The notes beneath the pieces were generated by a model. It worked only from the letters and a program-made list of their open reading frames with translations. It was not told where the DNA came from and made no database searches. Shown piece by piece: positions 36,041 to 46,926 of a stretch of 64,000 nt of DNA. The position numbers and the translations under genes are program-made. Position 1 is the first letter of the stretch; each line of letters opens with the position of its first letter. This DNA is from Gammaproteobacteria bacterium (GTDB taxonomy: Bacteria > Pseudomonadota > Gammaproteobacteria > Pseudomonadales > Porticoccaceae), in the NCBI GenBank assembly GCA_016191205.1, contig JACPPB010000005.1, forward strand, positions 32,064-96,063. The letters run 5' to 3'.

Positions 36041-37621
36041 TCACTCCCACTCAATCGTCGCCGGCGGTTTCCCGGAAATGTCGTAAACCACCCGGGATAT
36101 GCCGGCGATTTCATTGATGATGCGGTTGGATACCCGCTCCAGGAATTCGTAGGGAAGATGCGCCCAGCGCGCGGTCATGAAGTCGATGGTCTCCACGGCG
36201 CGCAGGGCGATCACGGGTTCGTAGCGGCGCGCGTCGCCCACTACGCCGACGGATTTCACCGGCAGAAAAACGGCAAACGCCTGGCTGACTTTTTCATACA
36301 GTGCCGCGGCGCGCAGCTCCTCGATAAAGATCGCATCGGCGTCACGCAGCAGCACGGCATGGTCGTGTTTCACCTCGCCTAGGATCCGTACGCCGAGACC
36401 CGGGCCGGGGAACGGATGCCGGTAGACCATGTCCCGGGGCAGACCGAGTTCCAGTCCGACGCGGCGGACTTCGTCCTTGAACAGTTCCCGCAGGGGCTCG
36501 ATAAGCTGCAATTTCATGGTGTCCGGGAGACCGCCGACATTGTGGTGAGACTTGATCACATGGGCCTTGCCGGTGCCGGCCGCGGCGGATTCGATGACGT
36601 CGGGATAAATCGTGCCCTGGGCCAGCCATTTGACCTGGGGCAGGCGCGCGGCCTCGCGCTCGAACACATCGATGAACGCCGCGCCGATGATCTTGCGCTT
36701 GGCTTCGGGGTCGACGACGCCGCGCAGGCGCTCCAGAAACAGTGCTTCCGCGTCGGCGCGAATCACTTTCACGCCCATGTTGCGGGCGAAGGTATCCATG
36801 ACCTGATCGCCTTCGCCCTTGCGCAGCAGCCCGTTGTCGACGAACACGCAGGTAAGCCGGGAGCCTATGGCGCGGTGCAGCAACGCCGCCACCACCGAAG
36901 AGTCCACGCCGCCGGAAAGGCCGAGCAGCACTTCGTCGCCGCCCACCAGCGCGTGTGCCCGGGCCACGGCATCGTCGGCGATGTTGGCCGGGGTCCAGAG
37001 CGCTTCGCAGCCGCAGATCGAGCGCACGAAGTGCTCGAAGATGCGCCCGCCCTGCGCCGTGTGCGTCACTTCCGGATGAAATTGCAGGCCGAAAAAAGGC
37101 CGGTCGCGGTGGTACATGCCGGCGATCAGACAGGACGGCGTGGACGCCATCACCTCGAAGCCCTCGGGCAGTGCCACGACCTGGTCGCCGTGGCTCATCC
37201 AGACATCGAGGAGCGCATCTCCGGTCGCCGGGTCCACATGATCCTTGATGTCGTGCAGCAGGGCGTCGGCGTTGCGCACCGCGACCTGGGCGTAGCCGAA
37301 CTCGCGCTGATCGGAGCTCTCCACGCGCCCGCCGAAATGCGCCGCCATGCCCTGCATCCCGTAACAGATGCCGAGTACCGGCACGCCCAGCTCGAACACC
37401 TCGGGCGGCACCCGGGGCGCCTGCGCGGCGGTGACCGACTCCGGCCCGCCGGACAGGATCACCCCGTGGGGGCGAAACGCACGCAGTTCCGCGGCCGGCA
37501 GATCAAAGGGGCGGATTTCGGAATAGACGCCGATCTCGCGCACCCGGCGCGCGATCAACTGGGTGTACTGGGAGCCAAAATCCAGAATCAGGATGCGGGC
37601 GGCGTGAAGGTCGGTGGTCAT
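36041..37621 (-). CDS. guaA: GMP synthase (glutamine-hydrolysing) GuaA
   Basis: A 526-residue two-domain enzyme. The N-terminal class I amidotransferase has [17 protein letters not shown] (13-29), GICYGMQ (nucleophile Cys near 88) and FHPEVTHT. The ATP pyrophosphatase has the P-loop [15 protein letters not shown] near 232. The C-terminal dimerisation domain ends [12 protein letters not shown], as GuaA proteins do. It converts XMP to GMP. The ATG at 37619-37621 has GGAGGGAG just upstream. It follows guaB by 52 nt, so the two are probably co-transcribed. Confidence 0.97.
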   Translation of the reverse strand: MTTDLHAARILILDFGSQYTQLIARRVREIGVYSEIRPFDLPAAELRAFRPHGVILSGGPESVTAAQAPRVPPEVFELGVPVLGICYGMQGMAAHFGGRVESSDQREFGYAQVAVRNADALLHDIKDHVDPATGDALLDVWMSHGDQVVALPEGFEVMASTPSCLIAGMYHRDRPFFGLQFHPEVTHTAQGGRIFEHFVRSICGCEALWTPANIADDAVARAHALVGGDEVLLGLSGGVDSSVVAALLHRAIGSRLTCVFVDNGLLRKGEGDQVMDTFARNMGVKVIRADAEALFLERLRGVVDPEAKRKIIGAAFIDVFEREAARLPQVKWLAQGTIYPDVIESAAAGTGKAHVIKSHHNVGGLPDTMKLQLIEPLRELFKDEVRRVGLELGLPRDMVYRHPFPGPGLGVRILGEVKHDHAVLLRDADAIFIEELRAAALYEKVSQAFAVFLPVKSVGVVGDARRYEPVIALRAVETIDFMTARWAHLPYEFLERVSNRIINEIAGISRVVYDISGKPPATIEWE

Positions 37622-37673
37622 GACATCTCCCTCCGGCGCAGCCGGCAAAGCAGCGGTGGCAAGTGGGCGCGGG

Positions 37674-39257
<1,584 letters not shown>

Positions 39258-39271
39258 TTACAATACCGCAC

Positions 39272-40690
39272 ATGGCTGAACCCCCGGACCCCATCGAATC
39301 CGCTCCTCCCGCCCGCGAGATACTGAGCGTCTCCGCGCTCAACCGCCGCGCGCGCCAGTTGCTCGAAACCCATCTGCCGCTGCTCTGGGTGGAGGGCGAG
39401 CTCACCAATTTCTCCTGCCCGGCATCCGGGCACTGGTATTTCACCCTCAAGGACGAGCACGCGCAGGTGCGGGCGGCGATGTTTCGCACCCGCAACCGGC
39501 TGCTCAACCTGCGCCCCGTATCCGGTCAGCAATTTCTCGTGCGCGGACGCATCGGCCTGTACGAACCGCGCGGCGACTACCAACTGATCGTCGATCACAT
39601 GGAGCCGGCCGGCCAGGGTCTGCTGCAGCGCCGCTTCGACGAACTCAAGGCGCGTCTGGCCGCGGAAGGCTTGTTCGACATCGCGCGCAAGCGCGCCCTG
39701 CCGACGCTGCCGCGCTGTCTGGGCGTGGTGACATCGCCGACCGGCGCCGCCCTCCAGGATGTATTGCGCGTGCTGCGGCGGCGGTTTCCGGCGCTGCCGG
39801 TATTCATTTATCCGACGCCCGTGCAGGGCAGCGACGCCGCGGCCGGTATCGTCGCCGCGCTCGACTTCGCCAACCGCCACGGCGCCTGCGACCTGCTGAT
39901 CCTCACCCGCGGCGGCGGCTCGCTGGAGGATCTGTGGCCTTTCAACGAAGAGGCGGTGGCGCGCGCCGTGGCGGCCAGCACCATTCCCGTCGTCTGCGGC
40001 GTGGGGCACGAAACCGATGTGACCATCGCCGATTTCGCCGCCGATCTCCGCGCCCCGACGCCTTCGGCCGCCGCCGAACTGGCGAGTCCGGACCAGAACG
40101 AACTGCTGGCGGCGCTGGCCGGCTACCAGCGCCGGCTGGAGCGCAGCCTCGCGACGCAATTACAGCGGCTCGGCACGCACCTGGAAGCGCTGCGCCGCCG
40201 TCTGCGCCATCCCCGCGAGCGCCTCGAACGCCAGGCCCAGCATCTGGATCATCTGGAAATCCGCCTCGTCAGCGCCATCCGCGCGCGCCTCGCGACCGAC
40301 ACCGCGCGGCTGCACCGCCTGGATGCGCGGCGCGAGCGCCATGATCCGCGCCAGCGCCTGGTACAGGCCCGCATGCGGCTTGCACAACTCGACACCGGCC
40401 TGACGCAGCACATGCGGCAGCTGCTCGCGCGCGCCCGCGAGCAGCTGGAAGCGCGCGCCGCCGTACTGCATGCCGTGAGCCCGCTGAACACCCTGGAACG
40501 CGGGTACGCCATCGTCTTCGACCGCAGCGGCCGCAGCGTCGGCCAAGTGACCGCCACCCGGGTCGGCGCCGCGCTCGGCGTGCGCCTGCGCGACGGCCGC
40601 CTCGACTGCACCGTCACCGGGATCGACACCCAGGACACCCTTGCCATCGCCCGCGACTTCGCCAGCGGCGCCCAATCGTCACAGAATTAA
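39272..40690 (+). CDS. xseA: Exodeoxyribonuclease VII large subunit
   Basis: A 472-residue protein. The N-terminal OB fold contains LPLLWVEGELTNFSCPASGHWYFTLKD. The catalytic core contains LGVVTSPTGAALQDVLRVLRRR, ILTRGGGSLEDLWPFNEE and GHETDVTIADFAADLRAPTPSAAAEL. A long coiled-coil (about 300-400) and a C-terminal LERGYAIV segment follow. It degrades single-stranded DNA with XseB. The ATG at 39272 sits about 120 bp from divergent guaB; the upstream in-frame stretch overlaps the promoter region and is excluded. Confidence 0.96.
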   Translation: MAEPPDPIESAPPAREILSVSALNRRARQLLETHLPLLWVEGELTNFSCPASGHWYFTLKDEHAQVRAAMFRTRNRLLNLRPVSGQQFLVRGRIGLYEPRGDYQLIVDHMEPAGQGLLQRRFDELKARLAAEGLFDIARKRALPTLPRCLGVVTSPTGAALQDVLRVLRRRFPALPVFIYPTPVQGSDAAAGIVAALDFANRHGACDLLILTRGGGSLEDLWPFNEEAVARAVAASTIPVVCGVGHETDVTIADFAADLRAPTPSAAAELASPDQNELLAALAGYQRRLERSLATQLQRLGTHLEALRRRLRHPRERLERQAQHLDHLEIRLVSAIRARLATDTARLHRLDARRERHDPRQRLVQARMRLAQLDTGLTQHMRQLLARAREQLEARAAVLHAVSPLNTLERGYAIVFDRSGRSVGQVTATRVGAALGVRLRDGRLDCTVTGIDTQDTLAIARDFASGAQSSQN

Positions 40691-40708
40691 CCGCCACAGG
40701 ATTGATCG

Positions 40709-42640
40709 ATGCCTTTGCACCCGATAGTGACCGCGACTCTGGTCGCGATTGCCTTTGCGTTCAACGCAACCCCGGCCGACGCCAAGGCCGCCAACCCGGC
40801 TCCGGCGCACACCGCGGATGCGGAAACCTGGAATCTGGGCGATCTCTATCCCGACCTGGGCGCCTGGGAAGCGGCCTTTGGCAGCACCCGGCAGCAGCTC
40901 GCCGGAATCGGCGCCTGTCGCGGCCACCTGACCGAAAGCGCCGCCGTGCTCGCCGACTGCCTGAACCGCATCCACACCACCTATCGCGAGCTGATGCGGC
41001 TGTTCAGCTACGTCTATCTGGATCGCGATACGGACCTGCGCGATGCGGCGGCGGGCGAACGCTTCTCCCGCGCCCAGACCCTCTACAGCCAGTACGGCGA
41101 GGCCCTGAGCTTCCTGGATCCGGAGTTGATCGCCATCGGCGCCACCACGCTGGAAACCTGGCTCGCCACCACGCCGGCGCTGGCGGACTACGATTTCCTG
41201 ATCCGCAATACGCTGCGCAAAGGCGCCCATGTTCTGTCGCCGCGCGAGGAACAGATCCTGGCGGCGGCGGCCGATCCCCTGAGCGCGGTGTCCAACACCT
41301 ACACCGTGCTCACCAACGCCGAGATCGCCTGGCCCACCATCACCCTGTCGGATGGAAAAGCCGTATCGCTGCGCGCCAGCGAGTACACCCGGTACCGCGC
41401 GGGTCCCAACCGCGCGGATCGCAAAGCCGTGTTCGACGCCTTTTTCGGCGCCTACGGCCAATACAGCGAAACCCTGGCGAGCACCCTGTCCGGGCAGATC
41501 AAGGCCAGCGCCTTCGTCGCCCGCATGCGCGGCTTCGATTCCAGCCTGGCCCAGGCGCTCGATGTGGATGCCATTCCGCCCGCGGTGTACGAAACCCTGG
41601 TGCGCGAGGTGAACGCCAATCTGGGCACCCTGCACCGCTATCTGCGTCTCCACGCCCGAGTGCTGGGCATCGCGGACCCGCATTATTACGATCTTTATCC
41701 GAGCCCGGTTCCCAAGCAGCGCACCTACCCGATTGCCGACGCCCGCGAAGCATTGCGCGCGGCCGCTACGCCGCTCGGCCCCGAGTACGGGCTACGCCTC
41801 ACCGAGGCCCTGAACCACAACTGGATGCACGTCCGCCCGGCGGAGGGCAAACGCAGCGGCGCCTACATGATGGGTTCCGCCTACGACGTCCACCCCTATC
41901 TGCTGCTCAACCACAACGACGATTTCGAATCCCTGACCACCTTTGCCCACGAGTGGGGCCATGCCATGCACTCCTTGCTGGCGAATACCACGCAGCCGTT
42001 TGCAAAAGCGGAATACCCCACCTTCATCGCCGAGATCGCTTCCATCGCCAACGAGGTGCTGCTCTACAACCATCTGAGCGCAACCGCCAAAACCCCGCGC
42101 GAGGAATTGTTTTATCTGTTCCAGGAACTCCAGGGCCTGCGCGGCACGTTTTTTCGCCAGGCGCAGTTCGCGGAATTCGAGCTCGCCACTCATCGCGAAA
42201 TCGAACAGGGTGGCGCGCTGTCCGGCGAAAAACTGAACCGCCTCTACGGCGACATCCTCAAACGCTATCTGGGCGAGGCCGAAGGCGTGATGACCGTCGA
42301 CGACGCCTATGCCGTCGAATGGGCTTATGTGCCGCACTTCTACACCGAGTTCTACGTCTATCAGTACGCGACCTCCCTCGCCGCCGCCTACGCGCTGATG
42401 GAAAAAGTGCAGAGCGGCGGCGCGGCCGAACGCGAGGCGTATCTCTCGATTCTCAAAGCCGGCGGCTCCGAGCATCCGTATCCGCTGTTGCTGCGGGCCG
42501 GCATCGACATGGCACAACCGGAGGTCTATCGCGCGGTGATCCGGCGCTGCAACGCGCTCATGGACCGCATCGCGACGCTGCTCGCCGCACATCCGGACAT
42601 TCTCCCGGCGACCGCGGTCAGCGCGGACCGGAAGGATTAG
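40709..42640 (+). CDS. pepF: Exported M3-family oligoendopeptidase F
   Basis: A 643-residue metallopeptidase. The N-terminal signal peptide (1-25, ending ADA) is unlike typical cytosolic PepF, so it should act in the periplasm. WNLGDLYPDLGAWEAAF opens the mature protein. The zinc site FAHEWGHAMHS lies near 411-421, with the third ligand in FIAEIASIANEVLLYNHL. It cleaves oligopeptides. It starts 18 nt after xseA and converges with mgtE. Confidence 0.93.
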   Translation: MPLHPIVTATLVAIAFAFNATPADAKAANPAPAHTADAETWNLGDLYPDLGAWEAAFGSTRQQLAGIGACRGHLTESAAVLADCLNRIHTTYRELMRLFSYVYLDRDTDLRDAAAGERFSRAQTLYSQYGEALSFLDPELIAIGATTLETWLATTPALADYDFLIRNTLRKGAHVLSPREEQILAAAADPLSAVSNTYTVLTNAEIAWPTITLSDGKAVSLRASEYTRYRAGPNRADRKAVFDAFFGAYGQYSETLASTLSGQIKASAFVARMRGFDSSLAQALDVDAIPPAVYETLVREVNANLGTLHRYLRLHARVLGIADPHYYDLYPSPVPKQRTYPIADAREALRAAATPLGPEYGLRLTEALNHNWMHVRPAEGKRSGAYMMGSAYDVHPYLLLNHNDDFESLTTFAHEWGHAMHSLLANTTQPFAKAEYPTFIAEIASIANEVLLYNHLSATAKTPREELFYLFQELQGLRGTFFRQAQFAEFELATHREIEQGGALSGEKLNRLYGDILKRYLGEAEGVMTVDDAYAVEWAYVPHFYTEFYVYQYATSLAAAYALMEKVQSGGAAEREAYLSILKAGGSEHPYPLLLRAGIDMAQPEVYRAVIRRCNALMDRIATLLAAHPDILPATAVSADRKD

Positions 42641-42656
42641 CAGGCTCTTCCACTTC

Positions 42657-44099
42657 CTATACCAAAAACATCGCCGCCAGACCCAGGAAAATCAGAAACC
42701 CCATGGAGTCCGTGGTGGCGGTCAGCACGATGCTCGAACCCAGCACCGGGTCGCGACCAAACCGGTGCAGCACCGCCGGGGCGCACACCCCGACCAGCGC
42801 CGCCACCAGCATGTTCAACGTGAGCGCGGCGGCGATCACCAGCGCCAGTTCCAGGTTGCGGTAGAGCAGTAAAGTCGCGAGTCCCAGCACCAGGCCCCAC
42901 AGCGCGCCGTTCAGGGCAGCGATCGACAGCTCGCGCATCAACAGGCGCCGTAACTGGGCCGCGCCCAACTGATCGAGCGCCAGGCCCCGGATCACCAGCG
43001 CCGCGGACTGGTTGCCGCAATTGCAGCCGATGCTGGCGACGATGGGCATCAGGGCCGCCAGCGCTACCAGCGCCGCTATGATCGGCGCGAAGGCATCGAT
43101 CACGCGCGAGGCCACAAAGGCGGTGCACAGGTTGATGGCCAGCCACGGCCAGCGGCGCTGCACCGCGCCGCGCAGGGGCGCGAACAGGTCTTCGTCCGCC
43201 TCCGACAGACCCACCTGGCGCAGGCTCTCGGTCTGCGCCCGGGCGTTGATTTCGTCCACCACCGCGTCCACCGTGATGCGGCCCACGACCTGCTCCTGCA
43301 GATTGACCACCGGAGCCGATACCAGATCGTACTTTTCGAACGCCGACACCGCCTCGCGCATCAGGTCGTCGGTGTAGAAATAAATCGGGTCGCGCGACAT
43401 CTCGTCGGCCACGCTGGCCTCGGGATCACCGAACAGCAACCGCTGGAGGCGCAGATAGCCCCGCAGCCGATTGGCGCGATCCACCACCAGCAGTTCGTTG
43501 GTGTGGGGCGGCAGGCTCTTGCTGCGTCGCAACAGCCGGTGCACCGCTTCCAGCGCGGCGTCCTCGCGGACGGTGATGAAATCCAGATCCATGGCGGCGC
43601 CGACCGATCCCGGCGGGAACGACAGCACCGAACGCACCTCGACCTGCTCGGGTTCGTCGAGCCGGGCGAGCACCGCCTGACGCGCCGCGTCCGGCAAACT
43701 GCTCACCAGATCGGCGATGTCGTCAGACGCCAGCGGGCGCAGCACGTCCGCCACCGCCTCCGACGGCATCGCCAGCACCAGGGCGCGGCGCACCGCGGTG
43801 GATGCCTCCAGCAACACCGCACCGCGCTGCTGGGGAGCGACCAGCGACCAGGCGAGATCGCGCGCTGCGGGCGCCAGACTTTCCAGCACGAAGGCGATGT
43901 CGGCCGGGTGAAAGCCGGCGAGCCGCTGCGCCAGGGCCGTCTGCTGTTGGCGTGCCACCAACTGGGCCACCACATCGCGGTTGCGATTTTCCGCGCGATC
44001 CACCAGCGCCCGTTCCACCGCCTGCCGCGACAACAGTTCGATGACCTGGGCGCGGGCCTGCTCCAGATGGCGGTGATGATGGCTGCGTGGGTTGTTCAT
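42657..44099 (-). CDS. mgtE: Magnesium transporter MgtE
   Basis: A 480-residue protein with the MgtE layout: an N-terminal helical domain (about 40-150, with FHPADIAFVLESL), two CBS domains (about 155-280) that close the pore when Mg2+ is high, and five membrane spans (about 310-480). The pore segment reads PIVASIGCNCGNQSAAL near 370-386, where family members usually have G-N-A-G/Q-T; the two cysteines here are unusual. No Mg riboswitch was recognised upstream. Confidence 0.94.
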   Translation of the reverse strand: MNNPRSHHHRHLEQARAQVIELLSRQAVERALVDRAENRNRDVVAQLVARQQQTALAQRLAGFHPADIAFVLESLAPAARDLAWSLVAPQQRGAVLLEASTAVRRALVLAMPSEAVADVLRPLASDDIADLVSSLPDAARQAVLARLDEPEQVEVRSVLSFPPGSVGAAMDLDFITVREDAALEAVHRLLRRSKSLPPHTNELLVVDRANRLRGYLRLQRLLFGDPEASVADEMSRDPIYFYTDDLMREAVSAFEKYDLVSAPVVNLQEQVVGRITVDAVVDEINARAQTESLRQVGLSEADEDLFAPLRGAVQRRWPWLAINLCTAFVASRVIDAFAPIIAALVALAALMPIVASIGCNCGNQSAALVIRGLALDQLGAAQLRRLLMRELSIAALNGALWGLVLGLATLLLYRNLELALVIAAALTLNMLVAALVGVCAPAVLHRFGRDPVLGSSIVLTATTDSMGFLIFLGLAAMFLV

Positions 44100-44377
44100 G
44101 TTCGATGCGCTCCGTGGCTCGCCCGGCGAGACTGGCGGGAAGCCCGCCTTCGATGGGTGCGGCCCCAGGCATCCCGGGCCGCTCGCGGCAGCTCCCTTGC
44201 GAGCCCCATGACTTTACCCGACTTCCGCTTGCGGCCAGGAGCAGGCGCCGGATTCCGGTAGCGCAGGACTGGTGTGGCGGTTCAGCTGGCACCCGTCCTG
44301 GATCATCCTGCCGTTCGCTGTGGCGTTTGCCTTTGCCGTGACCGTCACGGCCGGCACCTTCAAAGTATCCCTGATAG
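44100..44377. other. Intergenic region between mgtE and the Xre/RES locus
   Basis: About 280 bp. It should contain the mgtE promoter. Apart from the operator/promoter of the toxin-antitoxin operon just downstream I see no feature or gene here. Confidence 0.5.
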
Positions 44378-44432
44378 TTGACTGTATCAGTACAGTCAGC
44401 TAGGCTGCATCCAAGCACTGTAATAATACAGT
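44378..44432 (+). promoter_or_regulatory. Promoter and paired operators of the Xre/RES operon
   Basis: TTGACT (44378-44383), 17 nt, then TAGGCT (44401-44406) is a plausible promoter. Two copies of ACTGTA-N4-TACAGT lie at 44381-44396 and 44417-44432, both with perfect 6-bp arms and 4-nt spacers. The first overlaps the -35 box and the second lies downstream of the start site, typical of antitoxin autoregulation. Confidence 0.75.
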
Positions 44433-44445
44433 ATCAGAGGTGATC

Positions 44446-44844
44446 ATGGTCGCTCGCGCCGAGCAACTGCTGCAACGTGGTTCCAGCGTCCCCGGTTCAC
44501 TGCTGCCGGCGATTTTCGCCATTTTCAGCCAGTGGCGCCTGACCGGCGCCCAGCAGATGACCCTGTTGGGGCTCGGCAACGAGAAGACCCTCTACAACTG
44601 GAAGAGCCAGCCGGAAAAGGCCAAGTTGACCAGGGACCTGCTGGAACGGGCCAGCTACCTCCTGGGAATCTACAAATCCCTGCAAATCCTCTTGCCCGAT
44701 CAGGCGTTGGCCGATCAGTGGCTGGCTACCCCCAACGACAACCCGCTGTTCAACGGCACGGCCCCGCTGGACCGATTGCTGGCCGGGCAGGTGGTCGATC
44801 TGGCGGTGGTCAGAAACTTCCTCGATGCGGAGCGGGGCGGCTGA
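44446..44844 (+). CDS. Xre/MbcA/ParS-family antitoxin
   Basis: A 132-residue protein. The N-terminal helix-turn-helix lies at about 22-56 (FAIFSQWRLTGAQQMTLLGLGNEKTLYNW), with a MbcA/ParS C-terminal domain (88-130: ALADQWLATPNDNPLFNGTAPLDRLLAGQVVDLAVVRNFLDA), the DUF2384 signature of RES-toxin antitoxins. It should neutralise the next gene's product and repress its own promoter at the ACTGTA-N4-TACAGT sites. The ATG at 44446 with AGAGG 6 nt upstream is chosen over GTG 44440. The stop overlaps the toxin ATG (TGATG). Confidence 0.92.
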   Translation: MVARAEQLLQRGSSVPGSLLPAIFAIFSQWRLTGAQQMTLLGLGNEKTLYNWKSQPEKAKLTRDLLERASYLLGIYKSLQILLPDQALADQWLATPNDNPLFNGTAPLDRLLAGQVVDLAVVRNFLDAERGG

Positions 44845-45536
44845 TGATCGATATCGATACGCTACCCGGCAGCGCGGCCAATGAACCGGTCTATCGGGTC
44901 ATTCTGTCGCACTATCCCCAAAGCGACCTGTTCGAGCACGTCGCCGGCCCGCAGGATTGGGACGTGCTCTATGCCGTGGAGTCCCTGACCAACCCCCGGC
45001 TACGGGATGAACTGGGCGATATTCGCCTGGTGCCACCGCAAGACCGGGTGTACGGCGATGGTGCGTCCTGGATCATGGCGGCCTTCACTCACCCGCCGGT
45101 GGATGGTCGCGGCGGTCGCTTCAATCGGGATTTCGGCATCTATTACTGCGCCGCGGATGAGGCGGTGGCCATCGCCGAATCATCCTTCCATCGGGCACGC
45201 TTTCTCCGTGAATCCAGAATCGACACGACCACCCAGGAAATGCGCGTCATCCGCGCGCAGTTGGGGCCGACAGTCCTTCACGATGTGCGGCACCTGGTTG
45301 GAGACGCCATCTACGCTCCCGATGACTACGGTGAAGCACAGAAACTCGGCTCCAGGTTGCGGGGCGCCAACAGCTTCGGCATCCACTACCAAAGCGTGAG
45401 AGCGCAAGGAGAGTGCTATGGGGTGATGCGTCCCAAGGCGCTCTCGGACGCCATTCACTGGCGTTATCTGCGCTACCACTATGACCGAGGGACGATCGTT
45501 GGCGTTGAATCTCTGGACGGCAGCGGCGGGAGGTGA
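44844..45536 (+). CDS. RES-domain toxin (NAD+ phosphorylase/ADP-ribosyltransferase fold)
   Basis: A 230-residue RES toxin. The conserved Arg-Glu-Ser set is visible: GGRFNRDFGIYYCA (90-103, Arg92), AVAIAESSF (108-115, Glu112) and GANSFGIHYQSVR towards the C-terminus (Ser). RES toxins deplete NAD+ by phosphorolysis or modify targets. It has about 80 residues before the RES core. It is translationally coupled to the antitoxin, and its stop is embedded in GTGATG at the start of the next gene. Confidence 0.9.
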   Translation: MIDIDTLPGSAANEPVYRVILSHYPQSDLFEHVAGPQDWDVLYAVESLTNPRLRDELGDIRLVPPQDRVYGDGASWIMAAFTHPPVDGRGGRFNRDFGIYYCAADEAVAIAESSFHRARFLRESRIDTTTQEMRVIRAQLGPTVLHDVRHLVGDAIYAPDDYGEAQKLGSRLRGANSFGIHYQSVRAQGECYGVMRPKALSDAIHWRYLRYHYDRGTIVGVESLDGSGGR

Positions 45537-45541
45537 TGGCA

Positions 45542-46138
45542 ATGTACAAAGAGCTGCTGTGGATTTTCACTCGACTCCCGGACGATTACAGCGTCCTCGA
45601 TACCGAGACCACCGGCCTTCCTGACGAAAACGGACTGCCGGATATCGTAACGATTGGCATAACGGTAATAAGGGGCCGGGATATGGAGGAATCCGTCGAG
45701 TTCAAGATACGACCGCAAAAACGAATTTCGGAAGAAGCACAGGCGATACACGGCATTACCAACGAACAGGCCGCCGAATTCGAATCGTTCGATTCCCGGT
45801 GGCACCAGATCGCCGAATACCTGAAGGATGAGCTTGTCGTGATTCACAACGCGAGCTTTGATTGGCCAATCCTGCTGGATCATGTTGCTCGATACGGTTT
45901 CACCATGCCCCCAGTTCAAGGGGTATTCTGTAGCCAGAAATCGGCCATTCCCTGGGCGCAAGCGATGAATTTACCGTGCAGCCACAGAGGCCCGTCGCTG
46001 GACACCTTGACGAAAGCGCTTGGTGTTGAAAATCTCAGAGCCAGGAGTGATGGTTTTCATGGTGCGGGGGTTGATAGCCAACAGACAGCTTCGGTTATAG
46101 AACGGATGAGACGTTATGGGATCGAGCTCGAGGATTAG
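45542..46138 (+). CDS. DnaQ-like DEDDh 3'-5' exonuclease
   Basis: A 198-residue exonuclease domain. ExoI is VLDTETTGLP (Asp20, Glu22), ExoII HNASFDWPIL (Asp107) and ExoIII HGAGVDSQQTASV (His173, Asp178). All catalytic residues are present. The ATG at 45542 is 8 nt after GGGAGG; GTG 45533 and ATG 45536 in frame are alternatives and overlap the RES stop. The protein lacks a polymerase-binding tail, so it is not the replicative epsilon subunit by context. Coupling to the RES toxin suggests one mobile cassette. The codon usage is less GC-rich than the neighbours. Confidence 0.88.
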   Translation: MYKELLWIFTRLPDDYSVLDTETTGLPDENGLPDIVTIGITVIRGRDMEESVEFKIRPQKRISEEAQAIHGITNEQAAEFESFDSRWHQIAEYLKDELVVIHNASFDWPILLDHVARYGFTMPPVQGVFCSQKSAIPWAQAMNLPCSHRGPSLDTLTKALGVENLRARSDGFHGAGVDSQQTASVIERMRRYGIELED

Positions 46139-46279
46139 TCTGGATGGACGATTTTGAAAACGACCCCGGCCTCTTTCTTGCGCCGTCAGCATCAACAATA
46201 TCAGTAACTGTTGCTCTTCTGCGATCTCGGAAAAATAAATCTGTCACCTTAATTGTTTTTTTGTCACCTTTATTGTTGG
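46139..46279. other. AT-rich spacer with short direct repeats
   Basis: Two GTCACCTT copies lie about 20 nt apart near 46244 and 46263, separated by T-rich sequence. No gene is seen. It probably marks an old insertion boundary. Confidence 0.4.
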
Positions 46280-46378
46280 CGCCGTAGGTCAGTAGACGAT
46301 CGTAGGTGGCGATCGAGGCACCGTTCATCTGGGTGCGATTGCCGTTGGCGTCGTAGCCGTAGGTAGCAGTGATGCTAC
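46280..46378 (-). pseudogene. RHS/YD-repeat protein fragment
   Basis: The minus-strand reading is ITATYGYDANGNRTQMNG, ASIATYDRLLTYGA, one RHS repeat with the typical Y-D-x-N-G-N-R core. It is missing a few residues between TYD and RLL and is flanked by unrelated sequence. It is a short relic of a large RHS gene. Confidence 0.6.
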
Positions 46379-46535
46379 AATGCGAGACCAGACCCTAATA
46401 TTCACTCGTTGGCGTCGTAGCCGTAGGTAGCAGTGATGCTACAATGCGAGACCAGACCCTAATATTCACTAATATTCAAGACCAGACCCTAATATTCAGA
46501 CCCTAATATTCTCAGACCAGACCCTAATATTCTCC
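46344..46535. repeat. 64-bp tandem duplication followed by reiterated ACCAGACCCTAATATTC
   Basis: The unit starting GTTGGCGTCGTAGCCG occurs at 46344-46407 and again, identical, at 46408-46471. Then shortened copies of its last part (GACCAGACCCTAATATTC) occur four more times to about 46535, each truncated differently. The pattern suggests slippage or repeated end insertion next to the ISL3 relic, or an assembly artefact. Confidence 0.8.
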
Positions 46536-46851
46536 CCACTTTCAGCCAGTTGATCACCAGTGATTCAAACAGCGCCGTGAACCCGCTACCCGGTTCTGCC
46601 CAGGGAACGCGGATCGTGACCACACCGTGCTCCGGGCACTCCACCCACGGCACCTCCGCCACCAGCACGGTCTTGAGCTGGCAGGTGTCCAGATGGCGCC
46701 AGCGGCGAATGCGTTTGTCGTAGCCGGGGCACGGCTTGCCGAACTGACGGCACACCAATTTGCCGCCCCCGTGCGCCACGGTCACTTCCACTTCATCGTC
46801 GGCCAGCGAGACCTGTACTCCGGTAACTGTCCACGGCTTCGCGATGCCCAA
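46489..46851 (-). pseudogene. ISL3-family transposase, N-terminal fragment
   Basis: About 105 codons match the ISL3 zinc-finger start: VSLADDEVEVTVAHGGGKLVC, GKPCPGYDKRIRRWRHLDTC, and VECPEHGVVTIRVPWAEPGSGFT. Similarity ends near LVINWLK (about 46540), where the ACCAGACCC repeats begin; the catalytic DDE domain is gone. The usual CxxCG reads CRQFG, so one zinc ligand is lost. Upstream in-frame residues (ETQLYSQILG) look native but have no ATG, so the original start is lost too. Confidence 0.8.
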
Positions 46852-46926
46852 TATCTGGCTGTATAACTGTGTCTCTCATGGGCGATCAGGCTAAGCTACC
46901 CACCATGATTGGGGAAGACCCAATTT

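Noticed and set aside
46344..46535. CRISPR-like array, considered because of regularly repeated short units
   Set aside because: The units are directly adjacent tandem copies with no distinct spacers, and no cas genes are present.
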